NCBI RefSeq assembly: GCF_026340465.1
Contig: NZ_JAPEPC010000001.1
Span: 3,312,001 to 3,376,000, forward strand
DNA from: Streptomyces sp. NBC_01306
GTDB taxonomy: Bacteria; Actinomycetota; Actinomycetes; Streptomycetales; Streptomycetaceae
Length of the DNA stretch: 64,000 nucleotides
Direction of reading: 5' to 3'
Each line of letters opens with the position of its first letter. Position 1 is the first letter of the stretch. Under the pieces are notes generated by a model. That model made no database searches and had not been told where the DNA came from. It worked only from the letters and a program-made list of their open reading frames with translations. A program made the position numbers and the translations under genes. Of the stretch, positions 8,185-16,950 are shown in pieces.

Positions 8185-11100
8185 ATTCTTCGGTTCAATG
8201 TCCTCGGGTCCCTGGAGGTATGGGCGGATGACACCCGGTTCGACCTGGCCGGACCGCTTCAACGCCGGGTCCTTGGCACCCTCCTGCTGGAGGCCGGCAA
8301 GGTCATCCCGGTCTCCCGCCTGGTCGAGGCCGGTTGGCCCGGGGACCCTCCGGCGACAGCGGCGCACCAGGTACGCAAGACCGTGGCCGACCTACGCCAC
8401 CGCGTCCCCGGCATCGGCCCGCTTCTGGTCACCGACGGCCCGGCCTATGCGCTGGTCATCGACGACGACCAACTCGATCTGGGACGATTCGACGCCCAGG
8501 TGCACGATGCCAGAAAAGCGTTCGAGACGTACGGGCCGCGCGAGGCGGTAGAACTGCTGCACGCTGCACTGGAATTGTGGCGTGGTCCCGTCCTGTCTGG
8601 TTTGGGAGGGGCCGTCCTCGACGCCGCCGCCGTGGCTGTCGAGGACCGTCGGCTGACTGCCCTGGAGAAGTATTACGACCTGCGGCTTGCCCTCAGCGAA
8701 GCCGCCGAGCTCGTGAGCGACCTGCGCAGATACGTCAGCCTGTACCCCTACCAGGAGGGCTTTCGGGGCCAGCTGATGCTCGCGCTGTACCGCTCTGGGC
8801 GGCGCGCCGAGGCACTGGAGGAGTACGGCAGGGTACGCGAGCAGCTCGCCGAGGAACTCGGCATCGATCCCGGGCCGCAGCTGGTACGCGTATACGAAGC
8901 GATCCTTGTGGAGACCCCGGAAGCGGCCGGCCCTGCTCCCACCGGGCGGGCCGCGCCCGCGCCACCCGCTCCCAAGCCGGTGTCGACACCAGGCGTCCCC
9001 CGTACCCTGCCGTGCGACGTCGCCGACTTCGTCGGCCGGGACGCGGAACTTCAGCTGCTGCTTGCCGGCGCCCAGTGCGAAGACCAGGGCACCCGCGTAG
9101 TCGCCATCGACGGCATGGGTGGTGTCGGCAAGACTTCGATGGCGGTACGCGCCGCTTACCAGCTGTGCCCGGCCTATCCGGACGGACAGCTCTACATCGA
9201 CCTGCGCGGCTACTCCCCGCAGGAGCGCCCCGTCGGGGTCGGAACCGCCCTGGAAGTCCTTCTGTGCGCCCTTGGCCTGCCCCGCGACCGCATCCCCGAC
9301 GACGTGGCCGACCGCATCGCCCTGTGGCGCGCCACCCTGGCTGGGAAGCGCGTGCTACTCCTGTTCGACAACGCTGTCGACCACTCGGTGGTCAGCCAGT
9401 TGCTGCCTAACTCCCGCGGCTGTCTGGTGCTGGTTACTAGTCGGGCCCGGTTGACGGATCTCGATGGCGCCGAGTGGGTCCACATCGACGTGATGCCTCC
9501 CGGCGAGAGTGAAACCCTCGTCGCGGAACTTCTGGGCGCTCAGCGCATCGACGCCGATCCGGAGGCCGCCGGGGAATTCGCCAGACTCTGCGGCCACCTA
9601 CCGCTGGCCATCCGCATAGCGACGGCCCGCCTGAGCAACCGCCCTCGCTGGTCCGTGCGTTATCTGATGGAACGGCTGTGCGACGAGGACCGCAAACTCG
9701 ACGAGCTCAGCTCCGGTGAGCGAGGCGTCGCCGGTACCCTGCGGCTGTCCTACCAGGTGCTGTCCGCCGACTGCCGCGCGACGTTTCGCACGCTTTCCCT
9801 GCATCCGGGCCGCGACCTCGACATTCACTCCACGGCGGCTCTGCTCGGTCTGAGCACCCGGGAGGCCGAGACTCACCTGGAGACGCTGCTCGACGCCCAT
9901 CTCGTACAGCAGCCCGACGTCGACCTGTACTCATTCCACGATCTTGTGCGCAGCTACGCGCGCAGCCTGTGCGCCCAGCAGTCCAGGGAGAGCAGGACCG
10001 CCGCGGTGGAACAGCTGCTCACTTACTACCTGACGGCCACGGAGGCCGCCTGCGAAGCGATTTTCCCCGGGCGTAGCCCCCGCCCCACCGGACTGCAGGC
10101 TTCCCCGGCCCGCCTGCCGCGCCTGACCGGGGTCGACGAGGCACACTCCTGGTTCTCCCGCGAGCTGATCACCCTCTTGTCCACCGTCGAACTGGCTGCG
10201 GGGACGGGGTATGACCGGCACGCCGTGTGGCTGGCCCGCAACGTCGCCTTCTATTCCAATGCCCGTGGGAACCTGCACGAGTTCGCAGCGTTGAGCCGTA
10301 CCGCGGTCGCCGCTGCCCGCCGTCTGGACGACGCGGCGCTGATCGGCGTGAGCCTGTCCAACCTCAGCGTGGCCTGCTGGAAGCTCGGCCTGCAGGACGA
10401 GGGCATCGCGGCAGCCGAGGAGGCGCTGGAGTTGGCCGTCGCGCATGCCGACCGGCACACCCAGGCACACTGTGAGGCGACCCTCGGCCTCTACGGCAGC
10501 CTGCAGGGACGCTTCGAGAAAGCCCTGGCCCACCTCCGGGCGGCCATCGCCCTGGAACGCGACCTGGGCTCCCCACGTGCCGAGGCCGAGAGCCTCACCG
10601 TCCTGAGCGCCCTCTACGAGAAGTGGGGGATGTTCACAGAGGCAGCCGAGAGCGCCGAGCGGGCTGTGTCGCTTGTACGCAGGCTGGGCCGGCACGAGAC
10701 GGCTCTGGTGGCGCTGACCGACCTCGCCCTCGCTCACACCGGGCTACGGCGGTACGCCACGGCCGAGCACCACCTTGTCGAGGCGCGCGGCCTTTGCGGC
10801 GATGACAGGGAACCGGGCCAGGTCGCCCTCACTCTGGCCCTGTCAGCGGAGCTCGCCTACCGGCGTGGCGAAACCGAACGTGCCTCGGCCTTCGCCGACA
10901 GAGCGTTGGCCCTGAGCGGGCTGAGCGCTTCACCGCTGCGCCGGGCCAGAGTGGAGAACATGCTGGGCGCGGTGTGGGAGCACAGGCAGGACCATGCCAC
11001 GGCTCTGCGGCTACACACCCAAGCCCTTGAGACGGCTCGCTCCTTCGGGTACCGGGTGGAGGAGACATACGCGCTGGCAAGCATGGCGCGAGTCGCCGCA

Positions 11101-11343
11101 CTCCTCGGCGATGTCGAGGCCGCCGCCGGTCACCGCTCGGCCGCCGAGGACCTGTTTGCGGAGCTAAGAATACCGGTCGACCGACACCCCTCCGCCGAAC
11201 CGGCTGCGATCCACGTCCTCAGTACGGCGTCGTGCCCTGCGGCGGCGCCACCCACCTCCGACGCGCTGCCCGGCGCCGGTGCCATTGTCGGCCACGGCAC
11301 CGGGCGGGGCGCGGCTTATGAGGTGGGGGCCGCACCGCAATAG
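8185..11343 (+). CDS. SARP-family regulator with NB-ARC ATPase and TPR domains; non-standard start
   Basis: This is a large AfsR-like pathway activator, about 1,052 residues. Domains in order are: OmpR-type winged-helix DNA-binding domain (RFNVLGSLEVW to about residue 90), bacterial transcriptional activator domain (to about 245), NB-ARC ATPase with P-loop GMGGVGKTS near 310 and Walker B RVLLLFDN, then tetratricopeptide repeats to the C terminus. The oddity is the start. The reading frame opens at a TGA (8179-8181) and has no ATG, GTG or TTG before the GTG at 8383, which would delete most of the DNA-binding domain. ATT at 8185 lies 7 bases after an AGGGGGG ribosome site and begins exactly where SARPs begin. 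An ATG at 8178 is out of frame by a single extra A. It probably controls the cluster. Confidence 0.85.
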   Translation: MLRFNVLGSLEVWADDTRFDLAGPLQRRVLGTLLLEAGKVIPVSRLVEAGWPGDPPATAAHQVRKTVADLRHRVPGIGPLLVTDGPAYALVIDDDQLDLGRFDAQVHDARKAFETYGPREAVELLHAALELWRGPVLSGLGGAVLDAAAVAVEDRRLTALEKYYDLRLALSEAAELVSDLRRYVSLYPYQEGFRGQLMLALYRSGRRAEALEEYGRVREQLAEELGIDPGPQLVRVYEAILVETPEAAGPAPTGRAAPAPPAPKPVSTPGVPRTLPCDVADFVGRDAELQLLLAGAQCEDQGTRVVAIDGMGGVGKTSMAVRAAYQLCPAYPDGQLYIDLRGYSPQERPVGVGTALEVLLCALGLPRDRIPDDVADRIALWRATLAGKRVLLLFDNAVDHSVVSQLLPNSRGCLVLVTSRARLTDLDGAEWVHIDVMPPGESETLVAELLGAQRIDADPEAAGEFARLCGHLPLAIRIATARLSNRPRWSVRYLMERLCDEDRKLDELSSGERGVAGTLRLSYQVLSADCRATFRTLSLHPGRDLDIHSTAALLGLSTREAETHLETLLDAHLVQQPDVDLYSFHDLVRSYARSLCAQQSRESRTAAVEQLLTYYLTATEAACEAIFPGRSPRPTGLQASPARLPRLTGVDEAHSWFSRELITLLSTVELAAGTGYDRHAVWLARNVAFYSNARGNLHEFAALSRTAVAAARRLDDAALIGVSLSNLSVACWKLGLQDEGIAAAEEALELAVAHADRHTQAHCEATLGLYGSLQGRFEKALAHLRAAIALERDLGSPRAEAESLTVLSALYEKWGMFTEAAESAERAVSLVRRLGRHETALVALTDLALAHTGLRRYATAEHHLVEARGLCGDDREPGQVALTLALSAELAYRRGETERASAFADRALALSGLSASPLRRARVENMLGAVWEHRQDHATALRLHTQALETARSFGYRVEETYALASMARVAALLGDVEAAAGHRSAAEDLFAELRIPVDRHPSAEPAAIHVLSTASCPAAAPPTSDALPGAGAIVGHGTGRGAAYEVGAAPQ

Positions 11344-11348
11344 CCGAG

Positions 11349-11741
11349 TCACGCACCCCTCTGCCCGCCGAGGCCGAATTCCTCGTCTCCATGCACTCGA
11401 CAGGACATGATCCGGGGCCCGGCAGTTGTCAAGGCAATCTCGGTGGTGGTGTGCCCGGACTCGTGCCCCATCAGGTCCAGTAGAGCGCGGACGGCCGACC
11501 GCACGCAGGCCGCCTGCTCCTCGGAGTACGCCGGCGGGTCGTCCCCGCCGCGCACGGTGACCGCGGTGACCTCGTGTATGCCGTCCGTGGTCCGGGCGTC
11601 GACCCGTAGCGGCTCTGCTGAGAGGGTGGGTGGAGGGCTGTAAGCCGCGGACCACCCAGGACAGTTGGCGAGCGCGTGCACCTCATCGAGGAGGCTGTGC
11701 CATGTTTCCGCTTCGCTCATGGGATCGAAAGGAGTTCCCAC
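11349..11741 (-). CDS. Probable C-terminal fragment of an ATP-grasp enzyme
   Basis: This protein of about 130 residues has a C-terminal half that reads like the last part of an ATP-grasp ligase: a helix ALLDLMG, then HTTTEIALTTAGPRIMS, matching the family pattern of a strand carrying a metal-binding glutamate followed by TPDGPRVIEVN. The expected Glu-x-Asn is replaced by MSCRV, and the ATP-binding N-terminal half is absent, so it is probably not an active ligase. GTG 11741 was chosen because GGAG precedes it by nine bases and the start falls 13 bases after the stop of the upstream thioesterase gene, suggesting coupled translation. The low similarity makes the family call tentative. Confidence 0.45.
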   Translation of the reverse strand: MGTPFDPMSEAETWHSLLDEVHALANCPGWSAAYSPPPTLSAEPLRVDARTTDGIHEVTAVTVRGGDDPPAYSEEQAACVRSAVRALLDLMGHESGHTTTEIALTTAGPRIMSCRVHGDEEFGLGGQRGA

Positions 11742-11754
11742 CGGGTACTGCTCC

Positions 11755-12525
11755 TCACTGGTGACGGGACGTGGTGGACCGGGGGCGGTCCAGGACCCGC
11801 TGGGCGGCGGCGAGTAAGGCGTCGGGGTCGGAGTGCGGGAAGGAGTGGCCACCCGGCAACACCGTCACCGTGAACTCCCCGGTGGTGCAACGCGCCCAGA
11901 GCGGCAACTGCTCCGGCGGGGTGATCTCGTCCTCGGCTCCGCCGAAAACGTGCAGCGGGCAGTTCAGCGGCACCAGATCAGGCACGTAGTACGACTCGGC
12001 CCAGCGCAGGTCCATGCGCACGACACGCAGGATCTCCCCGAGGAACCATTCGTCGTTGAGTAGCACCTTTGGCAACCCCCCGTTCCTGGCCAGCCATACG
12101 CTCAGGGTGTCGTCGTCGCGGTCGGACATGGTCCGCAACGTGGGCGTCTGGGGGGCGCGGGAGCCAGAGATCAGGGTGGCGAGGGGGGCACGCAGCCGAT
12201 GCTGCTGCACCCGGACGGCCAGCTCGTAGGCGAGGGAGCCTCCGAAGCTGTGGCCGAACAGCACGTATGGCATGGTGAGTTCGGGGCGCACGGCCTGGAA
12301 CAGGGCATCGGCGAGGGCGTGCACGTCCGCTGGTGTCGGTTCGTGCGCACGGGTACCGCGTCCCGGCAGCTGCACCGGTGCCAGTTCAACACCGGCGGGG
12401 AGCCTCCCCCGCCAGCCGGCGAACGCACCGGCTCCGGCACCCGCCTGGGGCAGGGCAATCAGTCGCACCCGGGGGGTACCCACGGCGTGACGGCCCGTGA
12501 TCCACTCGTTGTCGGAAGACCCCAT
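11755..12525 (-). CDS. Second type II thioesterase
   Basis: This 256-residue alpha/beta hydrolase is of the external thioesterase family, with the nucleophile elbow GHSFGG (Ser93), the family stretch LAPVQLPGRGTR near residue 50, an Asp in GGAEDEI and the catalytic histidine in PGGHSFPH. ATG 12525 is preceded by GGAGGTGGAG, a very strong ribosome site, and is the natural start; further upstream the frame continues without similarity. It is a second editing thioesterase in one cluster, on the opposite strand to the first, and is only moderately similar to it by eye. It heads a two-gene unit with the ATP-grasp-like fragment. Confidence 0.92.
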   Translation of the reverse strand: MGSSDNEWITGRHAVGTPRVRLIALPQAGAGAGAFAGWRGRLPAGVELAPVQLPGRGTRAHEPTPADVHALADALFQAVRPELTMPYVLFGHSFGGSLAYELAVRVQQHRLRAPLATLISGSRAPQTPTLRTMSDRDDDTLSVWLARNGGLPKVLLNDEWFLGEILRVVRMDLRWAESYYVPDLVPLNCPLHVFGGAEDEITPPEQLPLWARCTTGEFTVTVLPGGHSFPHSDPDALLAAAQRVLDRPRSTTSRHQ

Positions 12526-12732
12526 GCCTCCACCTCCTGCCGCTGCGTGTCCCGCCCTGAGGCGGCCGATATCGTGCTTGAGCCTGTCAGCCATGCTTCT
12601 CTCCGGCCAGGCACCCCCAGCGGTGCTTTTCCGGCGGTTCACCGGCAGGGATACCGTGGGTGCAGCGTGCGGGGTGTGTACAACGGACGGTGAACTGCCG
12701 TTCATGGCTTGACACCGGATCACTGAGTCTTT

Positions 12733-13445
12733 TCAGCGTTGCCTCTCCAAGGTGAGGACCGCCTTGGCGATTGACGTCATGCGGTTCGGGCTGATTTGGG
12801 GTCTTCGGAAGATTCGCCAGGGCTTTAGCCGCGCCATCCCTCGTTCGACGGGTGCCCGGGATGCGGTCAGTGCTCGGTTGATCGTCAGTTGTGTCGGGGG
12901 CAGTTGTCCGCCGGGCGATCGTCGGCGTCCGGTGGTGACCCAGGGGCCGGCGCCCGTGTAGGCGCGGTCGGCCAGGATGGGGACGCCCTGGCGTTCGCAG
13001 ATCCGGATGATGCGGTGCATGCGGGCTGCGGTCAGGTCGTGGCACCGGCCGGGCAAGGACGGCGAAATCCATAGCACCCGGCCGGCTGGAGTCGGTCACG
13101 ACCTGCACGCTCGCTCCATAGCGGCGGTCCTTGTGGGAATAGTCGGCCGGGAAGTCGCCCACCCGGTCGCACTCGGCGAGCTCCCGTCGAGCAGAACATA
13201 CTGCGGGTCGGTCTCATGCAGGACCTTCAGCAGGCAGGGTGACCGGTCGGCTAGGAGGTCGATGACCGCGGCAGTGTAGGCGTGGACGGTGCCGACCGAT
13301 ATACCGAAGGGGGCGGGCGATCTGGGCCAGGATATCGTGCTTGAGCGGGTACACCAGAGCGACCAGCGCGTGTTGGTGCGGCGGAAGCTTACAGCGGCGG
13401 TCACCCTCGCGGGTGACGATGAGCGGCTGCCAGGACGCGACTCCG
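12733..13445 (-). pseudogene. IS5-family transposase, broken by several frameshifts
   Basis: Transposase similarity is spread over different minus-strand frames. Near 13,380 it reads [21 protein letters not shown], from 13,300 to 13,190 [19 protein letters not shown] and DPQYVLLDG, near 13,150 GDFPADYSHKDRRYGA, and from 13,070 to 12,733 the DDE C terminus with ILADRAYTGAG and APVERGMARLKPW. These match the helix-turn-helix and DDE_Tnp_4 parts of IS5-type (IS112-like) transposases. At least three frame changes are needed, so it is inactive. I could not define terminal inverted repeats by eye. Its outer end abuts the truncated TOBE gene. Confidence 0.8.
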
Positions 13446-13448
13446 CCA

Positions 13449-13718
13449 GTGAACGAGCAGTCAGTGCGCGACGACCGCCAAGCCCAGCAGAGCGCCACCG
13501 AGGACGATAGCTCCTACACCTCGGTACGCAATGCCTTCCCCGGCATCGTCACCAGGATCAAACTCGGCGACATCGCTGCCCAGGTCGAGATTCAGGCCGG
13601 ACCCCACAGGCTCGTCTCCCTCCTCACCCGCGAAGCGGTCGAGGAGCTGGGCCTGGAGGTCGGCAAGCGGGCCACCGCCCATGTGAAGTCCACCAACGTC
13701 CACATCGACATCTCGTAA
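13449..13718 (+). pseudogene. TOBE-domain (molybdate-binding) protein, 5'-truncated
   Basis: The last 66 residues, from SVRNAFPGIV to HVKSTNVHIDIS, are a clear TOBE/molbindin domain (RLVSLLTREAVEELGL in the middle). Streptomyces relatives, as I recall them, carry an N-terminal helix-turn-helix of about 60 residues before this domain. Here that part is absent and the frame instead runs into the IS5 wreck, so the gene looks beheaded by the insertion or a later deletion. A GTG at 13449 could still start an 89-residue product, but no good ribosome site precedes it. If expressed, it could bind molybdate but not DNA. Confidence 0.65.
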
Positions 13719-13798
13719 CCACCGCGCCGGGTAGGTGAGAAACCGGAGAACACACCACAGGTCCGTGACGTGTGAGGCTCCAATTGCGCGGCGCAATC

Positions 13799-14242
13799 TC
13801 ACTCACCGTGGGTAGGGTCCGGTCCCCGAAGGCCCTGACCGCCGCTGGTCGGTCCTGCGGGAATGTCAATCCAGCGGGCAGCTGCATCGAAGGTATCCGC
13901 AGGGGTGCTGTTGAACGCGATCGCCGCGTCGGGGGCGTGTTGGCGGACAAGATTGAGCACTCGTTCGAAAAGCGCAAGCTGATCTTCAGGCGCCCGCGCA
14001 CCGCCGCCGACAATGACGCACTCCCAAGGACGGGCAGCAAGGGCAGCGACGACGACTGTCTCCATGTCGTCGCTGCCATCGAGGACGAAAAGGCAAGTAT
14101 CAACGCCGACGCCGTGCTCAGCGAATCGAGCGATTCCCACCTCGGTTGCGTCGGCCACCGGCTTGGGATCCCAAGGTCCGGGAACCCGATACGGGTCGAG
14201 ACCGATCACGAGGACGCGGGGTGTCGGGGCCGTTGTCTCCAT
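13799..14242 (-). CDS. Hypothetical protein, Rossmann-like
   Basis: This is a 147-residue protein of unrecognised function. It begins with a hydrophobic strand and turn (RVLVIGLDPYRV), and later has VVVAALAARPWECVIVGGG and LALFERVLNLV, a pattern of alternating strands and helices as in small flavodoxin- or receiver-like folds. There is no signal peptide or membrane segment. ATG 14242 has only AGGG before it. It lies 114 bases after the CYTH gene on the same strand and may belong to the same unit as the radical SAM protein. Confidence 0.65.
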   Translation of the reverse strand: METTAPTPRVLVIGLDPYRVPGPWDPKPVADATEVGIARFAEHGVGVDTCLFVLDGSDDMETVVVAALAARPWECVIVGGGARAPEDQLALFERVLNLVRQHAPDAAIAFNSTPADTFDAAARWIDIPAGPTSGGQGLRGPDPTHGE

Positions 14243-14356
14243 CCCTGGACCAACGTCGCAGTGACCGGAAGGACGTGGAGCGTCGCCTGTCGAACCGCGT
14301 ACCGGGGCCGCTCCGTCCCCCGCCCCAGCTGTGGCGACCGACCGGGAAGCCAGGAG

Positions 14357-14902
14357 TCAGCCGAAGAGCAGAGTGGGTTCGGCGAGGATGTCCCTGTCTC
14401 GCTCGCTCTTGTAGATCAGGTCGATGCTGCCGAAGCGGGCCTCGGTGTAGTCGAGTCCGAGTGAGGCCACCGCCTTGCGTACGGCCTCTTCGGAGGTGCT
14501 CTCGATCTCCAGGAAGGTGGGGAGGTCCGGCCAGGTGTCGAAGTCGTAGGTGACGCCGTCGAGCTGCCATTCCTCGCGGTAGTTCTGCTGGTACCGCACC
14601 TGGCGCAGGCCCAGGGCCGCGAGGAGTTCCGCGGTCTGTTCCAGGTCGTTCACCTCGATCTCGATCTCGGTGGTGCCGTTGATGTGAGTGGCGTCGGTGA
14701 CCTGCTTGAGCGTGAGGGTGGTCTTGCCGCCCTCGTCACGCAGGCGCAGCCACTGCTCGCCCTGGACGGCGTCGTTCTCGAAGATGAGCCGGGTGAACAT
14801 GGTCTTGTCGAAGGCCCGCTCGGCCCCGGCCGTTCGCAGGCGGTCGCGTACGGTGTCCGCGTCGATCTCCAGGAACTTGGCTTCGTATTCGTGCTGGGCC
14901 AC
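14357..14902 (-). CDS. CYTH-domain protein (class IV adenylate cyclase / thiamine-triphosphatase fold)
   Basis: This 181-residue protein shows the signature ExExK as E5, E7 and K9 (HEYEAKF). Downstream are the basic and acidic residues of the triphosphate tunnel (LRLRDEGGKTTLTLK, TEIEIEV, FLEIE). CYTH enzymes bind a triphosphate and metal ions and either cyclise ATP or hydrolyse a triphosphate; which of these applies cannot be told from sequence. The start is GTG 14902, after GAGCGAGGA; upstream extension gives no similarity. It lies 29 bases behind the radical SAM gene and is probably in the same operon. Confidence 0.88.
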   Translation of the reverse strand: MAQHEYEAKFLEIDADTVRDRLRTAGAERAFDKTMFTRLIFENDAVQGEQWLRLRDEGGKTTLTLKQVTDATHINGTTEIEIEVNDLEQTAELLAALGLRQVRYQQNYREEWQLDGVTYDFDTWPDLPTFLEIESTSEEAVRKAVASLGLDYTEARFGSIDLIYKSERDRDILAEPTLLFG

Positions 14903-14931
14903 AGCGTCCTCGCTCTCGTTTGTTTCGCTAT

Positions 14932-16026
14932 CTACGCGGTCAGGTCGTGCAGGTCCTGCTCGCGCATCTTCCTGATCTCGGCGCACGCGTCGCTGCCCAC
15001 GAACTCTTCCACGGGCAGACACAGGTCCATGCGCTGAATACACACGCCGACGTGGAAGGTGCCGTCCGGGTCTCGGTAGAGCCGCACCCCGTAGTAACCC
15101 TCCTGACAGTCAACGCTGTTGTTGAACCTGCAGCCGGCACACGTATCAGGCAGCCGCAGGGAACGGATGTGCTTCACCACGAGCTGCCGGCCCGACGGAA
15201 GCCGATAGGCGATGCGGAAGCCTGACGTACCTGCGATCAGCCGGATCTCCTGCGGAACGGCACCAAGCTCGGCCAAGAGAAGATCAACGGCGTCAAGAGA
15301 GGCATCACCATCAGCCAGCGACGTCAGTATCCGCACGGATAACCTCGGCGAGTACTTCTGCAGCAGCCGGTGGACCCTCTGCACATGGGTGTGATCGGGG
15401 ATGACGACGTTCGCCCGCACTCCGATACCGAGCGACACAGCGACGCGGATCGAGTCCTCCAGCGCTTCGATCTTCCGCGTTGCCAGCGCCCGGACCCTGA
15501 ACCGTGTGCTCTGAACCTGCGCGAGCTCGTCGGGGGTAGTGCCGAAGATCGAGAAGTTGACGTGCCGAAGTCCGGCGTCCGCACAGCCGGGCAAGGACCT
15601 CACACCGTTCTCGCCGTTCGAGGTGACACTGGCCGAGTAGCCCGCCCGCCGTGCGAGGGCGACGATCTGTGGCAGCTTGGGGTGCAGGGTCGGTTCCCCG
15701 CCGGTGAGGTGGACCTCGTCGAAGTCCAGTGCGTCGCGAAGTTGCGTGAGGGCAGCGCGGAACGCCTCGTCCGGGATGATGGGGGCGCTGGTGAAGCGGG
15801 CGCCGTTGGTGGCAACGTAAAGGGAGGTCCTCCCCGAGGGGCCAGTGGGGGTGAAACGTTCGGGCCAGCGGGGATGGTTGTCGGCGCTGACCGGAGTTCC
15901 CTCGTTATGGCAGAACGTGCACGTCATGCCGCATGCGTCGATGACTTTGACGCGCAGTGTCCGGTCCATCGAGACATGGATGGGAACGTCATCGCTGACG
16001 TTTCGTAAAGCGCGGTTCTGGAACAT
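14932..16026 (-). CDS. Radical SAM protein, MoaA-like
   Basis: This 364-residue radical S-adenosylmethionine enzyme has the cluster motif CGMTCTFC (Cys32, Cys36, Cys39), followed by HLTGGEPTLHP, the SAM-binding GGEP. The C terminus has further cysteines (CAGCRFN, VDCQEG, CIQRMDLC) that could hold a second iron-sulfur cluster, as in MoaA or SPASM-type enzymes. The substrate is unknown. ATG 16026 was preferred to the ATG seven codons upstream because AAGGAGC precedes it at good spacing. Neighbours are a CYTH protein downstream and two small proteins upstream, opposite a divergent XRE regulator. I know of no named pathway for this set. Confidence 0.88.
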   Translation of the reverse strand: MFQNRALRNVSDDVPIHVSMDRTLRVKVIDACGMTCTFCHNEGTPVSADNHPRWPERFTPTGPSGRTSLYVATNGARFTSAPIIPDEAFRAALTQLRDALDFDEVHLTGGEPTLHPKLPQIVALARRAGYSASVTSNGENGVRSLPGCADAGLRHVNFSIFGTTPDELAQVQSTRFRVRALATRKIEALEDSIRVAVSLGIGVRANVVIPDHTHVQRVHRLLQKYSPRLSVRILTSLADGDASLDAVDLLLAELGAVPQEIRLIAGTSGFRIAYRLPSGRQLVVKHIRSLRLPDTCAGCRFNNSVDCQEGYYGVRLYRDPDGTFHVGVCIQRMDLCLPVEEFVGSDACAEIRKMREQDLHDLTA

Positions 16027-16119
16027 GTGACGTTGCTCCTTCGGCATGGCAAGCCGGTGGCCTGGAGGGAGAGATCTGGCTGAGGTGGGCCCGGTCGACT
16101 GGCCCCTGTACTGACCGGG

Positions 16120-16344
16120 TCAGGAACTGATAGCCGAGTCAGGGGCGGACGCGGCTGCGCTGCCCGTCTGCACCGGCGCCGGGCTGTGCTGGGTCAGGTA
16201 GGCAAGCCCGCACACGGCGACGATCGAGCCGAGGGCCCATATGACGCCGAGAACCATGCCGAGAAGGTCACGGCCCGCAGGCGGTGCCGCGGCCGACGCG
16301 CCGAAGCGCTGCCGCGCGGGGCCCGAGTACAGGGAAGTGGTCAT
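16120..16344 (-). CDS. Small single-span membrane protein
   Basis: This 74-residue protein has one strong hydrophobic segment (LLGMVLGVIWALGSIVAVCG, about residues 27-46), a basic, Ala/Pro-rich N terminus and a short C terminus rich in Ser and Ala. Its ATG overlaps the stop of the preceding gene by four bases (ATGA), so it is translationally coupled to it. No family was recognised. It lies 93 bases before the radical SAM gene and could be a membrane anchor or, less likely, a modified peptide substrate. Confidence 0.7.
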   Translation of the reverse strand: MTTSLYSGPARQRFGASAAAPPAGRDLLGMVLGVIWALGSIVAVCGLAYLTQHSPAPVQTGSAAASAPDSAISS

Positions 16345-16745
16345 GCCGACTCCGTAACTGGTGCTCGGGGAGGAGCTGTTACGCCTTCAACTGCCGCGTG
16401 AAGCACCTGGGCGTCCGTCAGCATCTGGCCGTCCCCGGGACTGATCCGCCAGTGGGGACCCGGCCCGCGCACGCGATGCGGCGGAGGGACGACAAGGTGC
16501 TGGTTCGGGCCGAGTGGTCGCGTGTCAGGCACATTCCAGACGGCCGCGGTGCCCGTCCGTACGAACCAGTAGAGGGCCGGTTCACGCGGATCTTCGATCA
16601 CGGCACCGCTACGAGAACCGAGTGCGACCAGCACACGCACCCCGACGCTTCGTGGCACGCGTACGGCGTCCCAGCGGAATCCGGCGCCCTGGATCTCGCA
16701 GCTTCCTACCGTGCGCATCGTGGGTGGTTCCGAGGTCTCTTGTGA
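16341..16745 (-). CDS. Hypothetical protein, first gene of the radical SAM operon
   Basis: This is a soluble protein of about 134 residues with mixed strands: FRWDAVRVPRSVG near residue 25, ALYWFVRTGTAAVW near 75 and HLVVPPPHRVRGPGPHWR near 95. The pattern faintly recalls the N-terminal part of bifunctional primase-polymerase proteins, but the catalytic acids are not evident, so no function is assigned. GTG 16745 was chosen because AGGAG precedes it by about ten bases. It overlaps the downstream small membrane protein by four bases. The gene is divergent from the XRE/TPR regulator. Confidence 0.65.
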   Translation of the reverse strand, partial: SQETSEPPTMRTVGSCEIQGAGFRWDAVRVPRSVGVRVLVALGSRSGAVIEDPREPALYWFVRTGTAAVWNVPDTRPLGPNQHLVVPPPHRVRGPGPHWRISPGDGQMLTDAQVLHAAVEGVTAPPRAPVTESA

Positions 16746-16950
16746 CACGAAGGGACAACTCCTCACTGAGCACTAAGGCTTGAATGTGCGGAGGTGTCAT
16801 CCTCGCGAGACCTTACGTCCCATTCGAGGACTTCAAAGGGTCACCCAGAGGACTCAAAGAGGGCTTCCATTCACCTGTTTGATGAGTTGGTGCCGCGAAG
16901 GGGACGTAGCGTGAGAGCCTCAGGTGAGGTTCCGATACCACGGAGGAGTC

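Noticed and set aside
8178..8231. Eighteen-codon frame starting ATG 8178 before the SARP as a possible leader peptide
   Set aside because: Its ATG directly touches the G-run with no spacing, and its frame overlaps the SARP DNA-binding domain; a translated leader cannot be argued from sequence alone.
16341..16745. Primase-polymerase assignment for the first gene of the radical SAM operon
   Set aside because: The resemblance is faint and the catalytic aspartates cannot be placed.
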